Shown piece by piece: positions 26,245-35,559 of a stretch of DNA of 64,000 bases. Source of the stretch: Lachnospiraceae bacterium (lineage in GTDB: Bacteria; Bacillota; Clostridia; Lachnospirales; Lachnospiraceae); NCBI GenBank assembly GCA_024690205.1, contig JAILCX010000006.1:31325-95324 (forward strand), in the 5' to 3' direction. Numbering within the stretch: position 1 is the first letter of the stretch; the number at the start of each line of letters is the position of its first letter. The position numbers and the translations under genes are program-made. The notes under the pieces were generated by a model that was not told the DNA's origin, made no database searches, and was given only the letters and a program-made list of their open reading frames with translations.

Positions 26245-27373
26245 ACAAATGCTGGAAGAATCTTTAAAGACAATACATACAGGAGAGGTGGTTGAAGGTA
26301 CTGTTATCGATGTTAAGCCCGATGAGATTATTCTTAATATCGGCTACAAGTCAGACGGAATTTTAACTCGTAACGAGTATTCAAATGAATCTAATCTGGA
26401 TCTTACCACCGTTGCCAAGATCGGCGACACCATGGAGGTAAAGGTCATTAAAGTTAATGACGGTGAGGGACAGGTTCTCCTTACCTACAAGAGACTTGCT
26501 GCAGACAGAGGCAACAAGAGGATCGAAGAAGCCTTTAATAACCAGGAAGTATTAAAGGCAAAGGTTACACAGGTATTAGGCGGCGGCGTTTGCGTTGTTG
26601 TTGAAGAAGTAAGGATCTTCATTCCCGCAAGTCTTGTTTCAGACACATACGAAAAAGATCTTAACAAGTATCTCGGACAGGAGATCGAGTTCGTAATAAC
26701 AGAGTACAATCCCAAGAGACGTCGTTACATCGGTGACAGAAAACAGCTTCTTGTTGCAAGCAAGGCCGAAGCTCAGGCAGAGATCCTTTCAAAGATCAAA
26801 GTCGGCGATGTTGTTGAAGGAACTGTTAAGAACGTTACCGATTTCGGTGCTTTCATCGATATAGGCGGTATGGACGGTCTTCTTCACATTTCTGAGATGT
26901 CTTGGGGCAGAGTTGAGAATCCCAAGAAGGTATTCAAGGTTGGTGATACGGTAAGATGCTTCATCAAGGATATCGTTGAGAACAAGGTTGCTCTTTCAGC
27001 CAAGTTCGAAGATGAGAATCCCTGGAAGGATGCCGATACAAGATTTGCAGTTGGTAACGTTGTTACCGGAAAGATTGCAAGAATGACTGATTTCGGTGCT
27101 TTCGTTGAGATCGCTAAGGGTGTTGATGCACTCCTTCATGTTTCACAGATCTCTAAAGAGCGTATCGAAAAGCCGTCTGATGTTCTTAAGGTTGGTGACA
27201 AAGTTACAGCTAAGATCGTTGACTTCAACGAAAGTGACAAGAAGATAAGCTTAAGCATAAGAGCTTTGACAGATCCCGAAGATGACAAGGACGACAAGGC
27301 TGATGATGCTGATGATGCTGTATCTGTTGATGTTGATGCTGTTATAGCTTCTCAGGAAGAAACCGAAGAATAA
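26225..27373 (+). CDS. rpsA: ribosomal protein S1 homologue (four S1 domains)
   Basis: A 382-residue RNA-binding protein with four S1 domains (about 16-85, 100-165, 185-255 and 270-340). The last two share the classic VTDFGAFIDIGG.DGLLHISEMSW and MTDFGAFVEIAKGVDALLHVSQIS patterns. The C-terminal tail is very acidic (Asp/Glu/Ala). Gram-positive S1 proteins of this size may not be stable ribosome components, so a general mRNA-binding role is possible. TTGAGGAGGTTC precedes ATG 26225, which overlaps ispH in another frame. Confidence 0.93.
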   Translation: MSELTFEQMLEESLKTIHTGEVVEGTVIDVKPDEIILNIGYKSDGILTRNEYSNESNLDLTTVAKIGDTMEVKVIKVNDGEGQVLLTYKRLAADRGNKRIEEAFNNQEVLKAKVTQVLGGGVCVVVEEVRIFIPASLVSDTYEKDLNKYLGQEIEFVITEYNPKRRRYIGDRKQLLVASKAEAQAEILSKIKVGDVVEGTVKNVTDFGAFIDIGGMDGLLHISEMSWGRVENPKKVFKVGDTVRCFIKDIVENKVALSAKFEDENPWKDADTRFAVGNVVTGKIARMTDFGAFVEIAKGVDALLHVSQISKERIEKPSDVLKVGDKVTAKIVDFNESDKKISLSIRALTDPEDDKDDKADDADDAVSVDVDAVIASQEETEE

Positions 27374-27392
27374 TCTACGGGGCGGTTTGCAT

Positions 27393-28178
27393 ATGGCTTA
27401 CGAGTACGAAGAATTTAAAAAAGATATTCATCTTTTAACAAATATCGATCTTAATGCATATAAAGAGCAGCAGATGAAAAGAAGGATAACTTCTTTGTAC
27501 ACAAAGCACAGCTTTAAAGGTTTTCAGGATTACGTAGCTGCCTTAAAAAAAGATAAAGCATTATATGAGGAATTCCTGAATTACTTTACGATAAACGTTT
27601 CGGAGTTTTACCGTAATCCCGAACAGTGGAAATTGATGGATAGTGATGTTATCCCTCTTTTGATCTCCAGATTCGGTGAAAACCTTAAGATATGGAGTGC
27701 TGCGTGCTCAACGGGAGATGAACCTTATTCTCTGGTAATGGCTCTTTCAAGGCACATTCCGCTTAATAAGATCAATATCTACGCAACCGATATAGATAAA
27801 CAGGTCATCGAAAAAGCTAAGACCGGTCTTTATTCTGCAAAGAGTATCGTTTCCGTTCCCGATGATCTTAAAAAGAAATATTTTACGGATGTCGGCGGTG
27901 CTTTCCAGATTTCAGATGAGATCAAATCCCGCGTCAGATTTGCAGAACATAATCTGATCCTCAATAACTTCCAAAAGGATTTCAACTTTATCGTTTGCAG
28001 AAACGTGCTTATCTATTTCACTGAAGAAGCGAAAGAAGAAGTGTTTGAAAAGTTCTTTTATTCATTGAAACCCGGCGGAATCCTTTTCATAGGAAGCACG
28101 GAACAGATATCTTCTTACAAGGAGATTGGTTACACAAGAAAATCAAGTTTCTATTACGAGAGACCTGAAAAACAATAA
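27393..28178 (+). CDS. cheR: CheR-type protein-glutamate methyltransferase
   Basis: A 261-residue SAM-dependent enzyme that methylates chemoreceptor glutamates. The N-terminal helical domain (about 1-75) is followed by the SAM domain with WSAACSTGDEPYSLVMAL, IYATDID and FIVCRNVLIYFTEEAKEEV. ATG 27393 was chosen over TTG 27387. It ends at a bidirectional terminator. No other chemotaxis genes are in the window, so its partners lie elsewhere. Confidence 0.92.
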   Translation: MAYEYEEFKKDIHLLTNIDLNAYKEQQMKRRITSLYTKHSFKGFQDYVAALKKDKALYEEFLNYFTINVSEFYRNPEQWKLMDSDVIPLLISRFGENLKIWSAACSTGDEPYSLVMALSRHIPLNKINIYATDIDKQVIEKAKTGLYSAKSIVSVPDDLKKKYFTDVGGAFQISDEIKSRVRFAEHNLILNNFQKDFNFIVCRNVLIYFTEEAKEEVFEKFFYSLKPGGILFIGSTEQISSYKEIGYTRKSSFYYERPEKQ

Positions 28179-28180
28179 TA

Positions 28181-28215
28181 AAAACGGACAGGATAACCTG
28201 TCCGTTTTATTTTTC
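28181..28215. terminator. bidirectional terminator between converging genes
   Basis: AAAACGGACAGG (28181-28192) and CCTGTCCGTTTT (28197-28208) pair perfectly round ATAA. A tracts before and T tracts after serve both cheR (+) and the exonuclease-like gene (-). Confidence 0.95.
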
Positions 28216-28228
28216 TTATCTAAAATTA

Positions 28229-29332
28229 TTATTTCTGAAATGCAATAGCGTTCATTACGTGGGAAGCATAAACGGCGAAAGCCTGTCTGCTCTTTTTAAG
28301 ATCATCCGTAAGTTCAAAGAAAAGATCCGTACTGTCATAATCTCTTTTAAAGAAGGGCTGGAAGAGAACAGACCACTGTGGAAGATATTCGGATATCTTT
28401 CGGGTATAGCAGTTGGATGCTTTTGCCTGCTCGCGGAATTCCTTGTCAACAAATGAAGCAACGGATTTATGTAATGCCATATCCTCAAGGGGAAGATAAT
28501 AATACTCCTTATAGTTTGCATAGAAGTATTTCATTTCTTCTTCATAAACAGGTACTACAAGTGTTCCGGTATTTCCCTGAGCTTTAAAATGACATCCTTT
28601 GCCCATGAATGAAAGAGGGCTAGGAAGATATCCGTCAAATGCGATATTTATCATAAGCTCTTTTCTTGTTATTCCGTTCATATCGGGATAAGTAGAGCAG
28701 CTGACCTTCGTTGCGGTAAGGTCTTCGGTAAAAAGATCATAGTAATTCAATATCGGAAGTATCTCCATCATGCCGCGTATATCATCGGAGTTATGCAGCA
28801 TGATGGTCTGATAAGCACTGAAATCCTTGGTCTCGCTGTAGTCTTTGTATATCTCAATAAGTTCACCGCCTGAAAACTCATCTTCGCGGTCAACATCCAG
28901 GAACATTTCAATGGTCTTTAATTTACAATCGGGAAGCCTTAAAAGATTTCTGTATGTATTTATCCTTCTGTATATATCCAGTCCTTCCATGTTATCCACG
29001 GTATTTGTAAGTTCATACTTTGCGGACTTGTTACTTATGAAAGGTATATCAAAAGTATTTCCGTTATAGTGGATAAGGAAAGAGAAGTTTCTTGCAAATT
29101 CAAAGAATTCCGTAAGGATATCAGCTTCTTCGGATTCGTCTGAAGCCAGAAACTGCTTTATCATCCAGTTGCCGTTTGAATAAAAAGCACAACCGATAAG
29201 ATAGATAAAAGAAGATGAAGACAGGAATCCCGTAGTTTCTATATCAATAAAAAGCGCATCCTCCAAAGGACACAACTTTTCAAGCGGATATTGAAGTTCA
29301 AAATTGTTTAAAACCGTGTTTTCTGTTTTCAT
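28229..29332 (-). CDS. RNase H-like 3'-5' exonuclease-type protein (YprB-like)
   Basis: A 367-residue protein on the minus strand. The N-terminal two thirds form a DnaQ/RNase H-like fold: DIETTG near residue 30 gives the first catalytic Asp/Glu, HYNGNTFDIPF the second motif, and the HNSDDIRGMMEI region the last (Asp-x4-type) motif. This fits the RNase_H_2 / YprB family, whose substrate is not established. The C-terminal part (about 225-367) is family-specific. It is read away from the rnf operon, and the two share the 118-base interval 29333-29450. Confidence 0.82.
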   Translation of the reverse strand: MKTENTVLNNFELQYPLEKLCPLEDALFIDIETTGFLSSSSFIYLIGCAFYSNGNWMIKQFLASDESEEADILTEFFEFARNFSFLIHYNGNTFDIPFISNKSAKYELTNTVDNMEGLDIYRRINTYRNLLRLPDCKLKTIEMFLDVDREDEFSGGELIEIYKDYSETKDFSAYQTIMLHNSDDIRGMMEILPILNYYDLFTEDLTATKVSCSTYPDMNGITRKELMINIAFDGYLPSPLSFMGKGCHFKAQGNTGTLVVPVYEEEMKYFYANYKEYYYLPLEDMALHKSVASFVDKEFREQAKASNCYTRKISEYLPQWSVLFQPFFKRDYDSTDLFFELTDDLKKSRQAFAVYASHVMNAIAFQK

Positions 29333-29361
29333 CTTTCACATTATATCATCTTTTAGACATA

Positions 29362-29391
29362 TTGGAAAAGAACCTTACGCTGTGGTATTAT
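29362..29391 (+). promoter_or_regulatory. promoter of the rnf operon
   Basis: TTGGAA (29362-29367), 18-base spacer and TATTAT (29386-29391), the latter with a TGG extension. It leaves a leader of about 50 bases before rnfC and lies in the divergent interval with the exonuclease-like gene. Confidence 0.6.
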
Positions 29392-29450
29392 AGAAAATGG
29401 TTGTTTGGGTTTTTAAACAACACATTTTTTGATTTGAGGAAGGTATTTAA

Positions 29451-30767
29451 ATGGCAAGAATGACTTTTGTCGGTGGGGTTCATCCATACGACGGAAAGGA
29501 GCTTTCTAAGGCTAAAAGGATAAGAGACTATGAGCCCGTGGGTGATATGGTCTATCCTTTGTCGCAGCATATCGGGGCACCAGCAAAAGCACTTGTAAAA
29601 AAAGGCGACCGCGTGCTTGTGGGACAGATGATCGCCGAAGCCGGCGGATTTGTCTCTGCGCCTATCTGTTCAACCGTTTCGGGAACCGTAAAGGCGATAG
29701 AAAAGCATCGTGTTGTAACAGGTGAAGAAAAGGAAAGCATTATTATTGAAAATGACGGCCTTTTTGAGGAGATCGATTGGCCCGAAGTTCCGGATTTCGA
29801 GTCTTTGACCAGGGAAGATAAGATAAAGATGATCGCGGATGCAGGCATCATAGGAATGGGCGGTGCCGGATTCCCGACTTCGGTTAAACTTCAGCCCAAA
29901 GAGCCTGATAAGATCGACTATATCATAGTAAACTGTGCCGAATGCGAGCCGTATCTTACTTCGGATTACCGTAAGATGCTTGAAGAACCCGAAAAACTGA
30001 TCGGCGGACTCAAGGTTTCATTAAGTTTATTTGATAATGCAAGAGGTATCCTTGCCATTGAGGATAATAAGCCCGATTGTATCGAAAAGCTTAAAAAGAT
30101 GACTGCCGATGAACCCAAGATCACGGTTAAGGCATTAAAAACAAAGTATCCCCAGGGATCCGAGCGTCATCTTATTTATGCCACAACCGGAAGAGCCATA
30201 AATTCAAAGATGCTTCCTGCCGATGCGGGATGTATCGTTAATAACGTTGATACGGTCATTGCCATATATAACGCGGTTATAGAAGGCAGACCTTTGATGT
30301 ACAGGATCGTTACTGTCACGGGTGATGCGATCAATAATCCCTGTAACTTCCGTGTCAGGATCGGAACTAATTATTCCGAACTCATAGAAGCTGCAGGCGG
30401 TTTTTCAAAAAAGCCCGAAAAGATCATATCAGGCGGCCCCATGATGGGATTTGCGATATTTGATCTTGATGTTCCGATAACCAAAGCTTCATCTGCCTTG
30501 CTTTGCTTAAGCAAAGATGAGGTTTCATCAAGCGAACCTTCCGCTTGCATAAATTGCGGAAGATGTGTTGAAGCCTGTCCTGGACGCGTTGTGCCCAAGC
30601 TTCTTGCCGAACTTGCTGATCGTCATGATGAAGAGAATTTTGTCAGATTAAACGGTCTTGAATGTTGTGAGTGCGGAAGCTGCTCATATGTCTGTCCTGC
30701 AAAAAGACAGCTTACACATTCGATCAAATCAATGCGAAAGATTGCACTTTCGCACAAGAAGAAGTAG
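29451..30767 (+). CDS. rnfC: Rnf complex subunit C
   Basis: A 438-residue peripheral subunit that binds NADH/FMN and Fe-S clusters in the ferredoxin:NAD+ oxidoreductase. The N-terminal barrel-sandwich region (about 30-100) is followed by the nucleotide site IGMGGAGFPTSVKL, an SLBB-like region and two ferredoxin motifs, CINCGRCVEACP and CCECGSCSYVCPAKR. GAGGAAGG lies before the ATG. First of six genes in the order C-D-G-E-A-B usual for clostridia. Confidence 0.97.
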   Translation: MARMTFVGGVHPYDGKELSKAKRIRDYEPVGDMVYPLSQHIGAPAKALVKKGDRVLVGQMIAEAGGFVSAPICSTVSGTVKAIEKHRVVTGEEKESIIIENDGLFEEIDWPEVPDFESLTREDKIKMIADAGIIGMGGAGFPTSVKLQPKEPDKIDYIIVNCAECEPYLTSDYRKMLEEPEKLIGGLKVSLSLFDNARGILAIEDNKPDCIEKLKKMTADEPKITVKALKTKYPQGSERHLIYATTGRAINSKMLPADAGCIVNNVDTVIAIYNAVIEGRPLMYRIVTVTGDAINNPCNFRVRIGTNYSELIEAAGGFSKKPEKIISGGPMMGFAIFDLDVPITKASSALLCLSKDEVSSSEPSACINCGRCVEACPGRVVPKLLAELADRHDEENFVRLNGLECCECGSCSYVCPAKRQLTHSIKSMRKIALSHKKK

Positions 30768-30781
30768 GAGAGGAGGAATAT

Positions 30782-31717
30782 ATGAATAACGATCTTATGA
30801 ATGTTTCATCCAATCCGCATGTTCGTTCCAAAACGGGAACACAGAGCATTATGCTTCTTGTAGTGATAGCACTTCTTCCCGCATTCGGATTCGGTGTTTA
30901 CAATTTCGGTATAAAGGCACTTATCCTTGTTGCCGTTACCGTATGTTCAAGTGTACTTACTGAGTTTATATATGAAGTCCTGATGAAAAAGAAGGTAACC
31001 GTAAGCGATCTTTCCGCTGTGGTAACCGGATTGCTTTTAGGACTTAACCTTCCGCCAAATGCACCCTGGTGGATCGGACTTATAGGCGGTGTTTTTGCGA
31101 TCCTTGTCGTTAAGATGCTCTTTGGAGGTCTTGGACAGAACTTTATGAATCCCGCTCTCGGAGCAAGATGTTTCCTTGTCATCTCTTATACATCAATAAT
31201 GACCAACTTTGACTGTGATGCATATTCGGGACCGACTCCTCTTGCTGCATTAAAGGCAGGAGAGAGTGTTGATATTATGAATATGATAACCGGGCATATC
31301 GGAGGAACGATAGGCGAAACCTCGATGATAGCAATAGTTTTAGGCGCCTGCTTATTGCTGCTCACCGGTGTTATCGATCTTAGGATCCCCGGAACTTATA
31401 TCGTTTCATTTGCAATCTTTGTCATGATCTTTGGCGGACACGGATTTGATCCCGCATATTTAAGCGCACATCTTGCAGGTGGCGGTCTTATGCTCGGAGC
31501 TTTCTTTATGGCTACGGATTATGTTACAAGGCCTGTAACGAAAAAAGGACAATACATTTACGGTTTGTTCCTTGGAATAATGACGGGTATCTTCAGATTA
31601 TTCGGACCTTCTGCTGAAGGTGTATCCTATGCGATAATCCTCGGCAATCTTCTGGTTCCGCTCATTGAAAAGTTCACATATCCCAAAGCTTTCGGAATGG
31701 GAGGTGAGCATATATGA
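30782..31717 (+). CDS. rnfD: Rnf complex subunit D
   Basis: A 311-residue membrane subunit with about eight to ten helices. The covalent-FMN threonine motif is seen as SGPTPLAAL. ATG 30782 follows AGGAGAGGAGGAATAT; earlier in-frame starts lie inside rnfC and are rejected. FMN is probably attached by the ApbE encoded downstream. The stop overlaps the rnfG start (ATGA). Confidence 0.96.
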   Translation: MNNDLMNVSSNPHVRSKTGTQSIMLLVVIALLPAFGFGVYNFGIKALILVAVTVCSSVLTEFIYEVLMKKKVTVSDLSAVVTGLLLGLNLPPNAPWWIGLIGGVFAILVVKMLFGGLGQNFMNPALGARCFLVISYTSIMTNFDCDAYSGPTPLAALKAGESVDIMNMITGHIGGTIGETSMIAIVLGACLLLLTGVIDLRIPGTYIVSFAIFVMIFGGHGFDPAYLSAHLAGGGLMLGAFFMATDYVTRPVTKKGQYIYGLFLGIMTGIFRLFGPSAEGVSYAIILGNLLVPLIEKFTYPKAFGMGGEHI

Positions 31718-32313
31718 AAAACATGTTAAAGGATGCTTTCATACTTTTTGCCATCACCCTCGTTGCCGGACTATGCCTTGGTGCAGTGCATTATATCACG
31801 GCAGATCCTATCAGGATCGCCGAAGAAAAAGCCCTCAATGATTCCTACAGGGAGGTTTATGCTTCGGCAGCTTCTTTTGAAGAGACGGCCGCTGTTTCGA
31901 TCCCTCAAAACGAATGGCAGAGCATGGGCTTTTCGGAAGTTGATATAAACAAGACTCTCGTTGCCAAAGACTCTTCGGGAAATGCTCTCGGATATGTCAT
32001 TGACATTACTTCACATGCAGGTTACGGCGGAGATATCGAGTTTACCATGGGTATTACAAATGAAGGCGTTTTAAACGGAATATCCATACTTAATATCAAA
32101 GAGACTGCTGGACTTGGAATGAAGGCTGAAGATGTTTTAAAGCCCCAGTTTGCCGGAAAGAGTGTAGTCCAGTTTGAAGTTACAAAGACGGGTGCTACCT
32201 CGGATACCCAGATAGATGCGATCTCAGGTGCAACTATCACTTCAAAGGCTATAACGACTGCAGTTAATGCAGGTTTATATTATTATTCTGTTATTTCGGG
32301 AGGTGCATCTTAA
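31714..32313 (+). CDS. rnfG: Rnf complex subunit G
   Basis: A 199-residue subunit with one N-terminal membrane helix (about 7-27) and an outer FMN-binding domain. The flavinylation site SGATITSKA near residue 175 has the acceptor Thr. GLGMKAEDVLKPQFAGKS is typical of the family. ATG overlaps the rnfD stop; rnfE starts in its last base (TAATG). Confidence 0.96.
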   Translation: MKNMLKDAFILFAITLVAGLCLGAVHYITADPIRIAEEKALNDSYREVYASAASFEETAAVSIPQNEWQSMGFSEVDINKTLVAKDSSGNALGYVIDITSHAGYGGDIEFTMGITNEGVLNGISILNIKETAGLGMKAEDVLKPQFAGKSVVQFEVTKTGATSDTQIDAISGATITSKAITTAVNAGLYYYSVISGGAS

Positions 32314-33179
32314 TGAAAACGAACAGTGTACCTGAAAGACTTATAAACGGCCTTTTTAAAGAAAACCCGACATTTGTTCTGATGCTCGGAATGTGTCCGA
32401 CTCTGGCTGTTACAACTTCGGCCATTAACGGACTTGGAATGGGACTTACCACAATGGCTGTACTTGCCATGAGTAACCTTTTCATTTCGTTGCTCAGGAA
32501 TATAATTCCCGATAAGGTCAGGATACCTGCTTTTATAGTTGTTATCGCTTCATTTGTTACCATAGTCGAATTATTGCTTAAAGCATATATTCCTTTACTT
32601 TATGATGCGTTGGGACTATATATTCCGCTCATAGTCGTAAACTGTATTATCCTCGGCCGTGCCGAATCTTATGCTTCAAAGAACGGCCCGATACTTTCAC
32701 TGTTTGACGGAATAGGAATGGGTCTTGGCTTTTCATTTGCACTTACGATAATCGGTGCTGTTAGAGAGCTTCTTGGTGCAGGTGAATGCTTTGGATTAAG
32801 GATCATGCCCAAGAGCTACATTCCCTGTTCGATATTCATCCTTGCTCCCGGAGCTTTTTTTGTTCTTTCCTGCCTTACAGCAATACAGAACAAAATAAAG
32901 ATCGCCGGAGAAAAGAAGGGTAAGGACATGTCAAAGATACAGTCCGGCTGTGGAAATGACTGCCTGAACTGTAATGTTAAGGGATGCAGTGACAGAGTCG
33001 CTATGCCTGATGTCAGTTTTGTTGAAACCGACACGGCTGAAGATCACGTACCCGATACGCCTGTGGAGGATATAGAAGTGCTTGAATTAAATGATATGGT
33101 TTCGGATACTGTGAAGATCACTTCTGATGATATTGCAGCTATCAATGAAGCAGTAAAGGAGGATGGACAGAATGCTTAA
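32313..33179 (+). CDS. rnfE: Rnf complex subunit E with Cys-rich C-terminal extension
   Basis: A 288-residue protein whose first 200 residues are a standard six-helix RnfE (NPTFVLMLGMCPTLAVTTSA, VVNCIILGRAE, GMGLGFSFALTIIGAVRE). Two membrane cysteines (Cys28 and Cys110) are the kind that hold the shared [2Fe-2S] cluster with RnfA. About 85 extra residues follow; they hold Cys213-x3-Cys217-x2-Cys220-x4-Cys225 and then an acidic tail without motifs. Ordinary RnfE ends soon after the last helix, so the tail is unusual. It could bind a metal or Fe-S cluster; this is inference. Confidence 0.94.
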   Translation: MKTNSVPERLINGLFKENPTFVLMLGMCPTLAVTTSAINGLGMGLTTMAVLAMSNLFISLLRNIIPDKVRIPAFIVVIASFVTIVELLLKAYIPLLYDALGLYIPLIVVNCIILGRAESYASKNGPILSLFDGIGMGLGFSFALTIIGAVRELLGAGECFGLRIMPKSYIPCSIFILAPGAFFVLSCLTAIQNKIKIAGEKKGKDMSKIQSGCGNDCLNCNVKGCSDRVAMPDVSFVETDTAEDHVPDTPVEDIEVLELNDMVSDTVKITSDDIAAINEAVKEDGQNA

Positions 33180-33750
33180 AGATCTTCTTATAATATTAAT
33201 TTCATCCTCACTTGTTAGTAATGTTGTTTTAAGCCAGTTCCTTGGCCTTTGTCCTTTCCTCGGCGTGTCAAAAAAGACAGATACCGCGTTGGGAATGGGA
33301 GGAGCCGTAATATTTGTCATAACACTTTCATCTGCGGTTGCCGGAGCAATCTACAAGTTTATACTTGTTCCGCTCGATATAACATATCTGCAGACCATAG
33401 TGTTCATTCTGGTCATCGCTGCTTTAGTTCAGTTTGTTGAGATGTTTTTAAAGAAGTTCATACCTGCTCTTTACAGAGCTCTTGGTGTGTATCTTCCTTT
33501 GATCACGACTAACTGTGCAGTGCTTGGTATCGCACTTACAAATGTTCAGAAAAACTATGATATCCTTACCGGAGTCGTAAACGGTTTTGCTACCGCTGTC
33601 GGATTTACGATAGCTATTACGATCCTTGCAGGTATCAGAGAAAAAACGGAATTTAACGATATACCCGAATCATTTAAGGGAATGCCGATAGTTTTATTGA
33701 CAGCAGGTCTTATGGCTATAGCATTCTGCGGATTCTCGGGTTTGTTGTAG
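33172..33750 (+). CDS. rnfA: Rnf complex subunit A
   Basis: A 192-residue membrane subunit with six helices, related to RnfE but inserted in the opposite sense. VLSQFLGLCPFLGVSKK and TTNCAVLGIAL hold the two conserved cysteines. AAAGGAGG ends ten bases before ATG 33172, which is therefore preferred over ATG 33163. The gene overlaps the end of rnfE by eight bases. Confidence 0.96.
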   Translation: MLKDLLIILISSSLVSNVVLSQFLGLCPFLGVSKKTDTALGMGGAVIFVITLSSAVAGAIYKFILVPLDITYLQTIVFILVIAALVQFVEMFLKKFIPALYRALGVYLPLITTNCAVLGIALTNVQKNYDILTGVVNGFATAVGFTIAITILAGIREKTEFNDIPESFKGMPIVLLTAGLMAIAFCGFSGLL

Positions 33751-33763
33751 AAAGGGGCGGATC

Positions 33764-34555
33764 ATGAACAGTATTTTAACAGCGCTGCTTGTTGTCGGCA
33801 TAGTCGGATTGATCATAGGTCTGTTCCTAGGTATCGCTGCAATAAGTTTTAAGGTTGAAACCGATGAAAGGGAAGTTAAAGTCTTGGAGGCACTGCCCGG
33901 TAATAACTGTGGCGGATGCGGATTTCCCGGATGCAGCGGACTTGCTGCCGCAATAGTTAAAGGCGAAGCTCCCGTAAATCAGTGTCCCGTTGGCGGAGAA
34001 AATGTTGCAAATGCAATTGCTGCCATCATGGGAGTTGAAGCTTCTGCAAGTAAAAGAATGACAGCATTTGTATCCTGCAAGGGAGACTGTTATAAAGCAA
34101 AGAACGAGTTTATATATACCGGAGTTGAAGATTGTACGATGGCCGGCTTTGTACCGAACCAGGGTCCCAAGAGCTGTAATTTCGGATGTTTGGGATTCGG
34201 CAACTGCGTAAAGGCCTGCCAGTTCGATGCCATTAAGGTCGTTGACGGAATAGCGGTTGTAGATAAGGAAAAATGTAAAGCCTGCGGAAAGTGCGTTGAA
34301 GCATGTCCCAGACACCTTATCTCACTTATACCTTATGATGCCAAATATGCTGTCGGATGCAGCAGTCACGACAAAGGTCCCGTTGCCATGAAAAAGTGTG
34401 AAGTTGCTTGTATCGGATGTACGCTTTGCGCCAAATCATGCGAAAACGAAGCAGTAACGATAACTGACTTTAATGCTGTGATAGATCAGGATAAGTGCGT
34501 TGCTTGCGGAAAATGCTTTGAGAAGTGTCCTAAGAACGCGATAATAGAGCTTTGA
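33764..34555 (+). CDS. rnfB: Rnf complex subunit B (polyferredoxin)
   Basis: A 263-residue subunit thought to accept electrons from reduced ferredoxin. One N-terminal helix is followed by a four-Cys [4Fe-4S] region, NNCGGCGFPGCSGLA with CPVGG, then four ferredoxin motifs: CLGFGNCVKACQ, CKACGKCVEACP, CIGCTLCAKSCE and CVACGKCFEKCP. Ends five bases from the stop of the converging apbE, with no terminator between. Confidence 0.97.
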   Translation: MNSILTALLVVGIVGLIIGLFLGIAAISFKVETDEREVKVLEALPGNNCGGCGFPGCSGLAAAIVKGEAPVNQCPVGGENVANAIAAIMGVEASASKRMTAFVSCKGDCYKAKNEFIYTGVEDCTMAGFVPNQGPKSCNFGCLGFGNCVKACQFDAIKVVDGIAVVDKEKCKACGKCVEACPRHLISLIPYDAKYAVGCSSHDKGPVAMKKCEVACIGCTLCAKSCENEAVTITDFNAVIDQDKCVACGKCFEKCPKNAIIEL

Positions 34556-34560
34556 TCTGA

Positions 34561-35550
34561 TCAAGGCTTTTGATCGTTAAGATATGAAATGTTGTTATCC
34601 CGATCCACAAAGACTGCTTTGACTTCGGGGTAGGATGTGTTCAGAAAATCTACGGCTTTATCTTTTCCAAGAATAAAGCATATTGTTGAAAGAGCATCAC
34701 CGTCTATGCTTTTATCCGAGATGATGCTTACCATGTTAAGATCACTTTCGGCCGGATAGCCGTCTTTTAAAGAAAGGATATGGTGGTAGCGTTTACCGTT
34801 ATAATTGATAAACCGTTCATATCCTCCTGAGGATACAATGGATGAGTCGGTCAGATCAAGCGTGGTTATGGGTTCGCCACCGGGATTTTCGGGATCTTTT
34901 AATCCGATCCTGAATGAAGATCCGTTTTTATCTCCGACGAGGACGATATTTCCGCCAAGATCGATGATAGCTGATCCTATACCCTTATCTTTTAAATAGA
35001 ACTTCAGATTATCGGCGATATAACCTTTGGCTATAAAACCGAGATCTATCATGGAATCGTTTAAAAGGGTGATCTGATTTCCGGAAATGAGGATATTTTC
35101 GTATCCGACTTTTGCAAGTGCGTCTTTGATCCGCTCATCTGACGGGATGATGTTATCGGAAGAAGATCCGATATTCCAAAGGCTGCTTAATGATCCGACG
35201 GTTGGATCGACTGTCCCATCGGATATTTTGCTGTATGAAACGGCTTCGTTTATAAGCTTTACCGTCTCGGGATCGACGCTTAAGGTTTCACCGTTTGAAT
35301 GGTTTATCCTGTAGACATCGGAGCCCTCAAGGGTTCTTGAAAACAGTTTTTCATAGTGCTCAAGTTTAAAAAAACATTCATCAAGAATACTTTGAGCTAT
35401 ATTTTTATCCGGTGCATCATACAGTGTTATCTTAACTACGGTATCAAAATACAGCCCTGTTTTTGAGTAAGCGGTATCGTTCTTTGCACATGATGTTATG
35501 CATAGAGTTGTAAAAAGCATTAAAAGGCATGTAAGCAGATTTTTCTTCAT
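34561..35550 (-). CDS. apbE: FAD:protein FMN transferase, lipoprotein form
   Basis: A 329-residue enzyme that moves FMN from FAD to a Ser/Thr in proteins such as RnfG and RnfD. It has a type II signal peptide with lipobox ITSC, then YFDTVVKITLYD, PTVGSLSSLWNIG, DLGFIAKGYIAD, AIIDLGGNIVLVG and a DGDALSTICFILG segment, all typical of ApbE. It faces the rnf operon tail to tail. No ribosome site is seen before its ATG, and a -10-like TATACT lies only about ten bases upstream, so the mRNA may be nearly leaderless. Confidence 0.95.
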   Translation of the reverse strand: MKKNLLTCLLMLFTTLCITSCAKNDTAYSKTGLYFDTVVKITLYDAPDKNIAQSILDECFFKLEHYEKLFSRTLEGSDVYRINHSNGETLSVDPETVKLINEAVSYSKISDGTVDPTVGSLSSLWNIGSSSDNIIPSDERIKDALAKVGYENILISGNQITLLNDSMIDLGFIAKGYIADNLKFYLKDKGIGSAIIDLGGNIVLVGDKNGSSFRIGLKDPENPGGEPITTLDLTDSSIVSSGGYERFINYNGKRYHHILSLKDGYPAESDLNMVSIISDKSIDGDALSTICFILGKDKAVDFLNTSYPEVKAVFVDRDNNISYLNDQKP

Positions 35551-35559
35551 TGCCTAATA

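Noticed and set aside
33827..34315. 162-codon minus-strand open frame opposite rnfB
   Set aside because: Cys-rich composition mirrors the ferredoxin repeats on the coding strand; not an independent gene.
34545..34575. Terminator between rnfB and apbE
   Set aside because: TTTGATC/GATCAA is nearly palindromic but leaves no workable loop and has no T tract.
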